The notes below the pieces were generated by a model. It was not told the DNA's origin and made no database searches. It saw only the letters and a program-made list of their open reading frames with translations. 64,000 nucleotides of DNA from positions 872,208 through 936,207 of the forward strand of contig VXAA01003830.1 in NCBI GenBank assembly GCA_013399115.1. The letters run 5' to 3'. Positions within the stretch are counted from its first letter, which is position 1. Each line of letters starts with the position of its first letter. This document shows positions 23,540 to 36,024 of the stretch, one piece after another. The DNA comes from Anseranas semipalmata (taxonomy: Eukaryota > Chordata > Aves > Anseriformes > Anseranatidae). The position numbers were made by a program, and so were the translations under genes.

Positions 23540-26500
23540 TTGGCTGCCAAGACACATCCAAGCCTGCCTTCATGCCACCAGGGCCACGCGTTCCCACACT
23601 GCTCCAAAAATCACATCTTCCTCGTGGCAGCGGGCGCAGGAGCTGCAGGAAGCCACTGGCCACCACGCCAAGCCCCAGGGCAGAGCTGGGGGCCATGCTG
23701 TCCCCATGACCCAGGTGGGCACAGCACCTCCTGTGGGGCTTGCAAGCAGAGCGGGATGTTCTCAGTGGGACGGAGAGTGCCCAACGCGCTCTTCTTTGTA
23801 ACGGAAGGAAAGGAGCAGGAGCAGCCAGATAGCTTAGGGGGTGAATTAGGTGTAAAGACCAGTAAAGCTGGGGGAGAGCCGAAACCCCTGCCTCTCGGGG
23901 CATGCTATCAACTTTAAAATTACACTTTTCATGTTTTTCTCCATTTATTTTTAGCAGCAATATTGAAGGCAAGTACATAAGGAGGGAGATGCGTCCTACC
24001 TCACCCCATCTCCTTATATTTAATTTTTGAAGTACTTACTTTGAGCACGCATTGACCTGCAAAGCAACCAAACCTGCAGGTGACAAGGTTTCATGAGGAC
24101 AGGGTGGCCTGCAACAAAACTGGGGGCACGTCGGAGGGCAGCATGGGTTCAGACAGCCCTCACCACCGAGAAAATGCAGCAAAGGGGCTTATACAAAGCC
24201 AATATGATGTCCAAAATTAGCCAATACCAGCCAGAAGAGGGGCACCAGACTTGGACTCAGCAGACGCCTCCCTAGATGCATGCAACATTGAGAAGGGCAA
24301 GGAAAATATGAAAGGAGTGGGATAAACGAGGAGGGAAGGACCCGGGGAGCTTAGCAGTGGGATGTGAGTGACGATGCTCATGCAGTCTCAAATGCAGCCA
24401 ACAACAGAGTTTGGTCCAGGTCCAAAGAGAGCTAATGAGACTGATCAGAAACAGTTTCACAAAAAGAAAGAAAGCGTTGAAGTTCAGTGAGGAGGCCGGA
24501 GCCAGTCAGATGGGGAAAGCACAGTAACAAGAAACACAAAAAAGACAGACTTGGCACTCCCATTTGTTTTTATTCATACAGCAAGAACAGCCAATAAAAA
24601 GAAGATGGATTTAAAGTGCTAAAAGTTTTTTAATTTTTCTTAAGCTGCAGCTTATAATTAAGCTGTGGAACTAATTGTCTCTAAATATAATTGAGGCCAG
24701 GAACTTCTGTGCTATCAGAGAAAGAATGAGCAATAGATAATGAGACTATCACAGCCATGTTGTATTCAACACACAGAGAGCGAGGAATGCGCAAACCCTG
24801 CATTTCCAGGGTACACCTCAGCCCGGAGGTAAGGAAGAAGCTGGCCCTTGGGAGAGCAATTTTGTAGTCATCCCCTATGGACTTTTACATCAAAATACAT
24901 GTCACCTGGTAAGGCAGCATCCCCAGTCCCCAGTTGTCCACATTTGATACTGCTGCCTCCTATTTCCCCAGGTCTTCTTGTGGAGAGGAACCACAGGAGA
25001 AGAGCAACACCAAAGGAAATGTAAAAAGGTTGTTGGGGGACTGATATGGGACCTGAAACCAGTTTTAATACATTTCCAGCCCTATTTCATTTTCAGCTGC
25101 ATATGAAATGTGCAGAAAGCAAATGCTCAGTTCTGAGGTCAGAAGCACACGGGTGGCTTTGGCAGCAAGGTGAAGTGTTTGAGTTTCCTATCATGGCTCA
25201 TTATGTCAGCAGAACCTGTCCACATGGTTTGACATGGCCGATTATTACTCCAAAAAGCTTTTAAATTTATTTATTTATGCTCATATCCAAAACAAAGAAT
25301 CAAGCAGTGCAGCTGTTTATTTGCCTGCTGCACTGGTCACAGACGGAGCTACCCAAAACCACTTAGGACTGAAAATGAAACTCTTGTGACTTCACAAATA
25401 AACCACAAAAATCTCCTCATAAATGATCTCAATTATTTCTAGCCTTTGACTTGAACCCTCAGTCTGTGGCTGAAGACCTTCGAACCCTTGAATAACAACA
25501 GGAGATTGCTGTTCTTTCACCTACTTAGAAGCTTTCTTGTCCTGGAACTTGCACATATTTATTTACATACTTGCCTATAATGTACCACTTTGTGCAATTA
25601 GACAACAGTTCTCTGGTTCAGTTATTAGTATACTGCTGAAGCATCCACCATTGGCTAAAAGTGCAAGGACTGGGGAACTTAAAAAAGGTTGATCAAAACT
25701 GGCTCCTGTTTTAGTGACAGCTTAAGCTATTAAAATATATTCAGGATCATCTGCCTTAATGTCAGCCACAGTAAATTACTGTCCTGATACAGATGATCCC
25801 AGAAGGAGAGCACAATTTCTTCTACATTTTTCATATGAAGCAGATGACACTTTCTACCTTGCTCGAGCAGGGTCTACCACTGATGATACATTTCATATGC
25901 ATACTGTTTTCGGCTCGCCTCTGAAATGGCAGTATATGCTCTCAGATCTCCCTGACAAGCTTTACCTTATTTAAGACTCGCTCAATATTTTCATTTTAGC
26001 TGTTGGGAGAGGAAAATAAGGTGGGGGAAAGTCTGAAATTGTCACAACACCAAAGGGCATTGCCTATAATCATGCAGCCATGATTTAAAGCTAAGTGACA
26101 GTCTATAATTGAATTGTCTGGGGCTGCCTACGGTTTATTTACTGAATTCAAACATACTGCAGGGGGGTCAAAAGAGCGCAGGTCTTTACTTATTCAAGCG
26201 AGAGCGGGGCACTGATGCTCCAGGTACCTCCGCTTTTGAGGAACCCCCTATATGTGTCCTAGCTTCTACATCAGCTTCAGTGGAGCGGCAGCAAAGCATG
26301 TCCTTGGCGAGAGGAGGGGGAGATGTGCCCACCGGCATGGGGCTTCCCACCTGGGGAGAGGATGCGGCTCCACATGGAGAACCGCTGAGGTCCCTTTAGA
26401 TGAGGGCTTCAACAGGCAGGGAGGGCAGAGCCACTTCCCAAGCCTTCATCTCCATGCCCACCCTCTCCTGGGGCTGTCTGCTGTGTTAGACAGCCTTCTG

Positions 26501-29500
26501 GAAGCAGGCACAATTTCTCCTTGCACCTGCACAATGCTCTTCATGCTTACAGGTATTGCCAGGTTACAAACAGCAGTGATGAAGCATCCGTAGTACAGAT
26601 GAGGGGAAGGGGCACAGCTCCCACTCCTGCCTTGATAAGGGCTCGGCTGTGCTGAGAGTACAAAAATGTTCATGCTGACTCTGAATAAACCCATCCCACT
26701 CTCACGGCACAGGGATGCACAGGGCTGTGCGTGGCAACCCGGGCTCACAGCGATACCTCCGTGCCTGCAGCAGCCTCCAAGCCCAGCCGGATGAATGAGC
26801 GCACAGGGTGGAAGCGAAGGACTGCCAGCGCCTTCCCTGCAGGGAGCTGCTGCTCCAGCCTTGACCTCGGCCTCCCTGCCAGGGCCATCAAGAACAATTT
26901 GGACATCTGTCCATGCAAAAATATGAAGTAAAGGTCTGAGGCCACCAATGCATTTAACATGGAGGAGCTAAGGCAGACTGTTAATCTGTACCACCACAAT
27001 GTGTTAATCATCAGCCAGTGCCAGCGAAGGTCTCTGCTTTTCAGAAGTTGCAGAATAAAAGAAACGCTGTTTACAACACACTTTCCCCAGCAAGTATGCA
27101 GTCTGGTATTTTGGCTATTTCTGTGATACTTGTATGTAAAACTTCAGACATAGAATTGTTCCTGCAAATCTACTGGAAGGGCTTTGCCATATTTTAAAGA
27201 CACTCTGTTGTCCATCCTGTTTGCCCCACCGGTCAGCCAACACACCGGTCAGCCGGTCAGCCAACAGCACGCACACGTCAGGAGGGACAAGAAGACCTTC
27301 CCTGATACAAGCAGCTCCCCATGATCAGCAGGTGGAGAGAACCGATGTAAGTGTGTGCAGACATGCTCAGAGCCAGCGTGCTCGGTTTGACTCGGACTGA
27401 CCTGGGCTGAAGACCCCGTCCCCTCCCGGCATGGTGGGCGCTATGAAAGAAGACCAAGTGACACTGCTTGGGGCAGAAGAGCCCTGGTACGTCCCTGACA
27501 CTAAGAGCAAGCTTTTTAAGAGCCTTTGACAACACAATCCTTGCATTTCCGTGCGCTTCAGCCAACTGCAAAGCTATCTGACCACATCCTGGGCACTCCC
27601 AGTGCTCAGCTAATGAACGCTTCAAAACACCCTACTTCAACCAGAGCATTTCTCCTGCTGTGTTTTCCTGTGAGGACACTTCACCTCTGCCCAGCCCAGG
27701 AATTCTGACTCCTGGTGCAACCACCAGAACCAGGGGCCGTCCCCAGCCAGGTGCAGGCTGCGGCCCTAATGGGGGCTTGGCTCGAGGCCTTGGAGGCCGG
27801 CACTGCCTCGCCCAGCGCTAGGCCTGCCTCCAGGGGAGGCCTGAGGGGGCAGAGAATGCCGCCCGCGCCAAGCCTGAGTTTCATGGACTTGCCGCTGACG
27901 CTGTGGCAAAGCTACAGCCGTGAGTGAGGAAAAACTAATTAGGTCCCAAATCTGCATTAAAACATTTTGCAGGATTTTGTTCTCGAAGTGGAAAATTGTT
28001 CCCACAAGGTCTATTTTGGGAGATTTTATTTTAAAGAGATCAGAAAAAGTCTTGATGTTGAAATTTCTCAGTGGGAAGTTTTTACAGGAACGGCACTTGG
28101 AAGGAGGATAACGACGACAGAGCAGAGGAAACCAGTGAGCACCGTTGGCCCTGGACATACCATGGCAGTGAGGGGCACGCGCGGCTCCTTCACCCCCACA
28201 GCCCAGCTGCCCTCTCGTCACCCACTGCAGGTTTACGCACTGTGACAACTTGAGGGATAATTTTATGTCTTTGTGGGTAATAAACTACAAACAGGACTGT
28301 TTATCATTTTAATTCACACAGAGTAAGCCTCAGAGCCAATGCTTTTGGCTCTCTCTAGAGGGGAGAGGGATGAGGAGGGCTTCTTTTTCCCTCGCGATTA
28401 AAAACAGGGTAGGAACCGCTCCATCGCTTTGTGAAGCCAGGGGAAGGATTGTCTACATCAGCCTCATGGTAGCAGATGTTTGATTTGGGGTGTTTTTTTT
28501 TTTCCAATTGCTTTTGAACAGCCTGCAGGGTCATGTTCCAGCAGAGCCTTTGTGTGCGCTGGGTTCGGTTCTCAGGCCAAAGCCTAGAACTTGGAGGTTT
28601 TGGCTTTTACAGGAATGTTTTGTGAATCCCCTGAGAATCTGCCCTTGTGCTCCCATTGCACGATTTCTGGAAGGAAAAGATCTGTCTGTACCAGAAACAG
28701 CTTCTGAATCATCTGCCACATGCTTCCTCTTTCACACAGAGGGAAAATCTCATCCTAATCCCTTCCGCCCCCCTCAGAAACATGTACTGAACCCTTCAAG
28801 TCACACTCCCTGTTGACAGTAATTTTAGGAGCCCCACGCTCCCCACTTTGCCCTAAGCATTTGTCTGGCCGCTGGCTGGAAAATGCCAAATGATGAATGG
28901 CCATTGACATGAGAAGACTGCAAGAAAAATGTAAGAGTGCGGCTGGCCGAGGAGCAGCTCGAAGGACACATTTCTGCCCATTGGCCTTCGCACGGCGCCT
29001 GCTGGCTTCAGCTCTGTGACTTCTCCGTCTGCCTACAGCAGCTGAAGGAGGTTCTGCACTGCCCAAAACACGACCTGCTTCTCCAGCAGCGTGCCCTGTG
29101 CTTGAAGACAGAAGCTCCTCGTGAAGATTCGCTCTTTGGTGCCCAGACGATGGCACCTCGCTTTGCGACTGGTAGACTCTTCGGAGACGTGTGTGACATT
29201 TCATGCTGTCAGAGAAAAAAAAAAATGCCCCCAAAAGGCTGAACAACAACAACTTGACTTTTTCGCTCTGCACCTATTAGGAAGAATTAAGAACACTGGA
29301 GAGAAAAAAATCAGCCATCGGGAAGGGCATCACAGGTGGTACTGCTGCTGAGCAGCGGGCTCAGCCCTGCAGCGCCGCCTCGTGCCGAGCGTGCGAGCCT
29401 GGGGATGACAGGTCCCTGGGATAACCATTTGGAAATGGTGCCTGTGAAATGCCGTGGAAACGCGGTCGCACAAGGGACCCAATCCCAAGGAAAGCACGAA

Positions 29501-31680
29501 CCTCGTCTATTTCTTGGCACCTCAATGCTCCTGCAGACCTGGCCTCGAGCGCGTGTCCAGGCTTGAGCTCTGGGATGCCACCCTGGCCCTACAGAAAGCA
29601 CGAACAAGGGATTCAATCCCTTTGGGTTCCAGTGAGAACTCAGCAAGGCAGAGCTGCCACCACAGATGTTCGCGGCACAGCACGAGCCCTCCTGCCTCCT
29701 CCCATCAGTCACGTCAGCGCCGCGTCTGCCCAGACCCAGAGCCCGGGTATTTTATTGCACAGATTAGAGAGAGGGGGTGTGAGCGAACAATTCTGAGAAA
29801 TGAACCAAGGCAGCAATTTATTTCACGCTTAAATGGTTTGCTGCAAGGAACGGGGAAACTTTTTCTTTATTTGGACTTTGGGAGATAACTGTGTTGGTCA
29901 GCAGCTAAAAAATCTGACTCATGCCTTCACCACTAAATTCCCACTCAGCAAAGGCTCCTTCCCCTCTAACCTCAGCTGTATGTCAGTGGCTGAGGGGGGG
30001 AATCTGTGGGTGTGTGAGGAAACCCTGCATGCACAGCTCACTTCGCAGCCCGTACACTATTACTCTGTCACCACAAGCAAGCCTGATTTATATGATGAAC
30101 ACGTATGAAGGGTCTCACCGCTCTGCTGCTTACCACTGGTGTGCTGGGGACCACCACCCAACCCCCCACCTTGAGCTGGGGGACTTTTTAACATCATCCC
30201 TTATCAAAAGAGACATAAATAAGAAACTTCTGACATCATCAGGTCAGGCCATTGCATCTTGCCTAATTTTGGGTTGAATGCTGTTAATTATTTTGGCTCC
30301 AGAGCTCCCAGATTGAACGAGGTGCCAGCAGCTCGCTCCGGCAGCCTGGTCCCGGTGCACTCGCAGGGAGCCGCCGAGCGTCTGGCTGCGGGCTCCAGGA
30401 AACAGCCGGGCAGCAGACCCGAGGCATGGCTTCTCGGTCCTGAGATGCTTATGGTTATTCTGGGGGGAAATAAGGGGCTCTGTCATGTCACCCATCATTT
30501 TAAGCAGCTCCCAATGATTCGAGCGGAGTCTTTCCTGTAAAGATGAGGACATCGTGCAGCTCAAGAGCAGGAGTAACAAACATCTGATGGACCGAAGCAA
30601 ATCCTGGCCCAAGCTATTTTTTAAGCTGGCCAAGTTTTGAAAGGCTATTTGGCAGGGTTTGCTGTGTGTTCAGAGACCTGGGCTTTATTTTACCATCTTG
30701 ATGAACTATGTTTTTGAACCTTCTGTGTTTTAAGCCATTGTCCATTACCACTTATAATGCTATAGATTTTCAAACACTGCCAGAAAATAAACCTGCATTT
30801 CAGGCAGGGTGCAGGAAAACACCAAGAGCAAGGGGAAAGGAAGGTTGTGCAAACAGAAGCCGTGCTCATCCGCTAAGCGCTGTTATGGATGGCATGGATA
30901 TATACCCATGGGGTGAACAGCTGCTGGGTGCCCAGTCCTGCTGGGAAACAGCCGAGCCACGAGTGCCCATCCACAGCTTTGGGGCTACAAACCCCCGTGG
31001 GGCAGCGGTGCCTGGAATCACTTCCCACAGTGCAGGGAGTGAGGGCTGAATACGAGAGGACGTGAAACGTCCCTGCAGGGACTGAGCATCAACCACTGTC
31101 CCAAGTCATCCAAGAGCTTCCCAACAGATGCCGGTGATCAGCTGCAGCCCATTTCCACAGGGATCTCCTGACACTGACATGTTCCCAAGGCTTCTGGTGG
31201 GCAGGTTTTCGCTCTCTGCCTAAAACTCTCTCCTTTTGGTCACTTTTGTGATGGCTGTACCTCAGCTGCTCAGCTCAGAAGGGCGAAAGTGTGCAACAGC
31301 GAACAGAGACTTCAGATGAGTCATTTTTCTTTCAGAAATATGCTTCTCTCTCATTTTATATCAAGCTTGAAAACAGCATCTCAGTAGGCTTCTGCTTACT
31401 TGAATAGAGGTTAATAAATTACTCTGCTTGAAAAATGTCCATATGTTTCAGACAGTGAGCTTCTGCTCGGAAGTTCCTTTAAAATCTGTTTTCACACTGA
31501 TGGAATAAAACCAACTGCTTTTCAACTTTTTTTTTTTTCTCCTGGCAACACCTCTGAGACACCACAGAAGCACCCAAACCCATCCACAGCAAGCACCAGC
31601 AATGCCGCAATTAGTCACCGGCAAGGCACCCTGAGAACGTGCCTTCACTGGCCTCCTTCCCCGAAACCTCCATTTTGTAG
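23540..31680. other. Long intron 1 stretch, no genes recognised
   Basis: Ordinary intronic DNA. It includes a small CCGGTCAGCCAACA tandem repeat at 27229-27268, a T-run at 28493-28504 and GC-richer segments near 27720-27900 and 29340-29740. Open frames reach 172 codons (28755-29273 minus) and overlap several others in the GC-rich parts. None carries a recognisable domain. Confidence 0.5.
27229..27268. repeat. Short CCGGTCAG tandem repeat
   Basis: CCGGTCAGCCAACACA, CCGGTCAG and CCGGTCAGCCAACAGC lie head to tail. Confidence 0.8.
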
Positions 31681-31685
31681 CACCT

Positions 31686-31769
31686 GTGCATCACGTGCAT
31701 CCGTGCATCATGTGCAACATGTGCATCCATGCATCCGTGCATCACGTGCAGCCGTGCATCGCGTGCGCA
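31686..31769. repeat. GTGCATC(C/A) minisatellite, period 8-9, about ten units
   Basis: Units such as CGTGCATC, CGTGCATCA, TGTGCAACA, ATGCATC and CGTGCAGC run head to tail. The tract is largely alternating purine and pyrimidine. It contains CACGTG E-boxes at about 31693 and 31744 and several GTGCAT/ATGCAC steps. It produces a His/Cys-rich pseudo-repeat in one frame, which is a by-product of the DNA repeat. Confidence 0.85.
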
Positions 31770-34700
31770 GGCTCCCTGAGGCTGGAAGTGTTCAGCCAGC
31801 GGCGTGGTGGGGCACACGTCCACCACGACTGCTTTAATGGGAGAAAGACCTTGGACATCTCCAGATGCCCTGTCCCACTCCCCTCTCCCTGCAGCACAGC
31901 CACCATGGGTGCTTGGGACTTGTTTGTGGAGCTGAATATTCCCGGGTTGATGGGGACTAACAAGAGCTGTCTTGAGGTCAAAATCAGCGTACTGATCCTG
32001 GCGCGGAAGGGAGCTCATCACGCAAAGATGAGGTGCGTGTCTCTGAAGTCACTGGTCTGGATGTGGCCACTTACATCCTTAAAGAGATTTCTCGCACGTT
32101 CTCTAAAAACGTATTCCACAGTCCAAAGAAAAATTGCTTAAATTGAGGAGAATGTTTTCGTTAAAGCTGATTATGAAAAAAAGCTTCACCGTTTAGTTTA
32201 TTTTCAGCAGGCACTGCCAATTCATTGAAATCAACTTTTTTTGTGAAAATACTGGATTTAACTTTTTTTTTTTGATGCAAAGTCAAACTCTCGTTCTATT
32301 TGGTTTTAATATTTTAAGTGGTGGAAAAAGTCTGGATTTCTGTTTAAAAATGCTTTTAGTTTAAAAATGAAGTTTAAAAGAAAAGCAAGAGCTTAGAATC
32401 AAAATGGGGTCAATTGGCTTTCTTTTATTTCCTGTTTTCTTCAGCTTGAATTTTATCTCTGCCTCAGAGTCTTCCCATATTTCATAATCGTATTTTCCCA
32501 TAAAAAAAATAAGTTTGTTGCTGCTGGAAGAACAGCCTCAAAATCATGGGAGAGCAACTTACTGCCAAACAGTACTGGGAAAATAATTATCCCAACTACA
32601 TGAAGCACCCTCACATGCATTCAAGGTGAAACTCCTTCCCTTGAAGAGGTCTGATACAAGACTTAGCGAATTCACCTATTTAATGAAATAGAAAAAAATA
32701 TTTGTGTTATTTTTTAGTCCTTCAGTTATCGTGGGCGTTAGTTGTACCGCGTTCTTTGTGCAATATCGTGAGGCGTCAATGGCATGTGTCCCTAGAAGGC
32801 GTGATTTCTGGAACTGATGAGCCAGAGTCCTTTAAGAGAATTATATGCCAAATATAATGTGCAAAACGTGTGACTTATGTGCAAACCGCCATGGACCAAA
32901 CAGGAGATACTGCTGCTAATAATCTGTAAATAAAGGGAAAGTGGCTTTTTCGATTTCGCAATTAAGCAAGATAATACTTTCATCAATTATATTTTTATGT
33001 GACATATTCCCAATATGGAGATAATAAATGGTATTATGCCTCTTGGTTAACAGCTCACAGAAAATCCATTTAATTGTCCCTGCCCTTGCAGAAAGTAACA
33101 CCCTCTGTAAACCATTCCCTAAATCATAAACATGACCGTATATTCCTGGAAGTGCAGCTCAGCTTGACACACCATTACTCACTAATTAGCAATGTCTAAA
33201 TCCCAATCTGATGACACTCCTCTGCTCAGAGGATATGTTTCCCTCATGAAAGCAAAGCCAGGATTATCCTGACCCTTTCCGAAGTCCCTGAGGGAAGGCG
33301 ATGACCGATGTGGGTGGCACGGGGACTGACCGAGAGTGGCAGCGGGATGGGGAGGTTTGTGTTTTGGGGGTGGTTGATGGTGGTTTGGTAAAACAGGGCA
33401 GAAAACCCAAGCCACTGCTGCTGAAGTTCCGTGGTGGGAACCAGGCTGTCTTTTAGGGCATTACAGCAGAAACGTGTCCTTCGCATATATTTTTCAGAGC
33501 AGGTTGTCGCCCAGCCACCCAACCATTCTACTTTGTGTAAGCAACACGGCTTATAGACTCGGTGCTCAGCAGCTATTCTTAGAGCTCCTTTCATGTCATG
33601 AAACCCTTCAGCCCTACATTTCATCCTACATATTCCAGTTTCATTTAGGTCACTGTTTTACATAAAAGCACACAGTGGCAGGCAGCTGCAGCCTCATCCA
33701 TCTTCCCTGCCTGGGGTTCGAACACACTGGCTGATGTGCTCACGGGTTTGCCGATTACCCGTTCATTTTAGTGCAGAACAAAGCCATTGAATATTCCAGT
33801 TAGACCCCAAATCCTGGAGAGAAATCTCCTAAATGTTCCAGAAGTCGGGTGTTTAAGCACCTGAGCCAGGAGGGCTGCTGAGCGCTTGGACTCTCCGATG
33901 CATGACCATGGGAACTCTGAGGAAAGGCAGCTGACGCTGCTGAGCATCCCCCTGCCTGCTCTCAGACCTCGCAGCCATCATCATCAGCTACAAATGAAAC
34001 ACTCAGAGACAAACTAATCCTCAGTAGCTTCTCAATTTCCTCGAAGGGTGATGCCTGAACACCAAATACGCCGTGGTGAAGGCTGTGCTGCTTGACCTCA
34101 GCCACCTCCCCAAGAGCAACGCCCCTGCCTGATCCCTCCAGCCCGGCGGGTGATGGTTTTCCCCAGCCTGGAATATGTTGTGCCAGGCTTAAGGACAATA
34201 AGGGAACGTGTACCTGCTTCTAGGCTTTAATTTCATCCAGGTGGGTGGTGGGAGAACAGCTCGGAAGCAGAGCCATGACACAGTAACCAGCAACTTCTAT
34301 TCCGCCAAGCTTTGTAAAGCAGTAAAAAAAAATAAATCTATTATTTCCAAGGCAGGTTGCTTCCCCTAATTAGTGAGTCAGCTCTGCTAATAAAGATTAC
34401 AACAGGGCATTAAAGCAATGCTGAAGATGGGAGTATTTATGCAGGTCAGTGGGGGTTTTCCTAAACATTTTGATTACAACTTTAACTGCACTAAAACACA
34501 TGCAAAAACCCTATCATTAAATTTAAACAGCCTGATGATATGCGGTACAAGACTATGAGAACTGCAAATAAATTGCCGTAATCTGCCATACTGTCACTTA
34601 CTCCTGCTCCTCAGCAGCCATAATTGACTAATAGGATAATAAGGTGGCAGCTTAGGAAGCTGAAGGCTGTACTCCATTGTTTTAAATGCCCTTGAGGAGA

Positions 34701-34870
34701 AAATACTCCAAGTCAAGAAGACAAAGTGGCCTGATCGCAATCACCTCCCTTGATTCAACATATTTAAATGCTCCTCCGGACTCCTGGATTGCTCGGTGTA
34801 AAAGGCGGTGCCATCCCCGTCTATTCTGCAGGGTGACAAATGTGCCGGTGTCTAGCTTCTAATAGCTCTG
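31770..34870. other. Intron 1 stretch without recognised genes
   Basis: AT-rich intronic DNA with T-runs near 32260-32274. A TG- and G-rich strand lies at 33345-33392. A GGTTCGAAC word at 33715 is not part of a tRNA. Confidence 0.55.
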
Positions 34871-35029
34871 CGTGGACCCGATGCCCTTGCTCACGAGAGC
34901 GCTGCTCCCCGGCTCCTGCCCCTGCTCCTGCCTGGCAGCCGCAGCAGAGAGAGCCCAGCCCCGCAGCGGCTGTGGGGCAATTCCTGGCCCCCCAGGCTGC
35001 GGCAGCGGGGAACCCGTCCTCGAGCTGCT

Positions 35030-35115
35030 GCGGGACAGGAGCACACACAGCCGTACTCCAGGTGGGGCCTCACAACAGAAAGAGCCAACAGTCCTACCCG
35101 TCCCACAGCCTTCCT
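35030..35115 (-). mobile_element. CR1 LINE scrap (reverse transcriptase region)
   Basis: The minus strand reads LSVVRPHLEYGC at 35053-35095, close to the VRPHLEYC motif of the CR1 polymerase, and the DNA CGTACTCCAGGTGGGGCCTC is the familiar reverse-complement CR1 text. Similarity fades within about 40 bp on each side. Confidence 0.5.
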
Positions 35116-35689
35116 ACGGCTGGAGTGGGAGCGCACCCGCAGACCTCACACCACGTGCACGCCCTGCATGGGAACTGGCGCTCAGGAAGGGTCCCACAAC
35201 CACAGGGCAGGACCGAACAGTGGGACACGGCCAAACGGTGCCCAGGCAGCCCTGTGCCCCAGCACGGTGCGTCAGAGGGCTGGAGTGCTCCTGGGGGTCA
35301 ACACAACGCGGTACGGGAGGCAAAGCCAAACCCTCCCCATCCCACGGCTTGCCTTCGCGCCACTGCTGCCCGGTCTCAGAGTGGCTCTTTATTGCTCTCG
35401 CCCTGCCCTTTGCCCTTCACGGCCAGCAGCAACCCGTTTCTTCTCTTCTCTCCTCTATTGGGAACGAGCACCAAGCAGCGAGGCCACCCCGCCAGGCTCG
35501 CAGCAGCAGCGGGCTGGCTGCCGCCACCACTTCGTCTCACCCTGAACCAACACTGCTCTTACTGTCTGTAGCCTGGGAAAGAAAACCACAAAGGAAAACT
35601 CCCCGGCAGCTTCTAGGTGATTTGTTTTTAAAGCTTGAGGCCACGCTGGCAGTTTCGGGAATCAATCTCAAGCCGCTCAAATCCCCCAC

Positions 35690-36005
35690 GGCGCGGCTGG
35701 GCTCTCCCTCCGCAGCAGGAGCATCGCTGTCCCGCGGGCAGCGCGCGGCTCCTCCAGGAGAGCCCCGCTCCATCGCGGCATCCCCAGCCCATCTGGGGCA
35801 ACGCAGGACGTCCACGGGGACATGGATGGGCACGCTGTCCGGGCGGTCATTTGGGAAGACACAAGGGGCCACGACGTGCAGGATGCTGAGCGCGGGGTCC
35901 GGAGAGCGGCTGAAGTCCCACACGCAGCCGGGGAGTGCAGGACCAGACACACAACCCCATCGCCTTCGTGTGCAGCGGGCAGGGAGCGAAACCCCGATCA
36001 CAGAA
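35690..36005. promoter_or_regulatory. CpG-dense block
   Basis: By hand count there are about 32 CpG in roughly 310 bp, with words such as CCCGCGGGCAGCGCGCGGCT. It is isolated in the intron. No first exon could be assigned; a regulatory role is inference. Confidence 0.45.
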
Positions 36006-36024
36006 AAGAAGGGTCAGGAATAGG

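Larger units (their letters stand above)
34872..36023 (+). other. Longest open frame in the window (383 codons), judged noncoding
   Basis: The frame has no stop for 1.15 kb but is rich in Ala, Pro, Ser, Gly and Arg and has no domain, signal peptide or repeat structure. Several other frames on both strands are open across the same DNA, as expected for a GC-rich block. A CR1 scrap lies inside it on the other strand near 35053-35095, which argues against a conserved protein. It has no splice context. I list it because of its length. Confidence 0.6.

Noticed and set aside
24410..24470. Possible old CR1 text (GGTCCAGGTCCAAAGAGAGC and following)
   Set aside because: The similarity to the CR1 polymerase region covers only about 35 bp and is not supported by flanking blocks.
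25759..25974. 72-codon frame that looks protein-like
   Set aside because: No family recognised, no clean acceptor/donor pair in frame, AT-rich context.
33712..33725. GGTTCGAAC as a tRNA B box
   Set aside because: No A box or foldable cloverleaf at the right spacing upstream.
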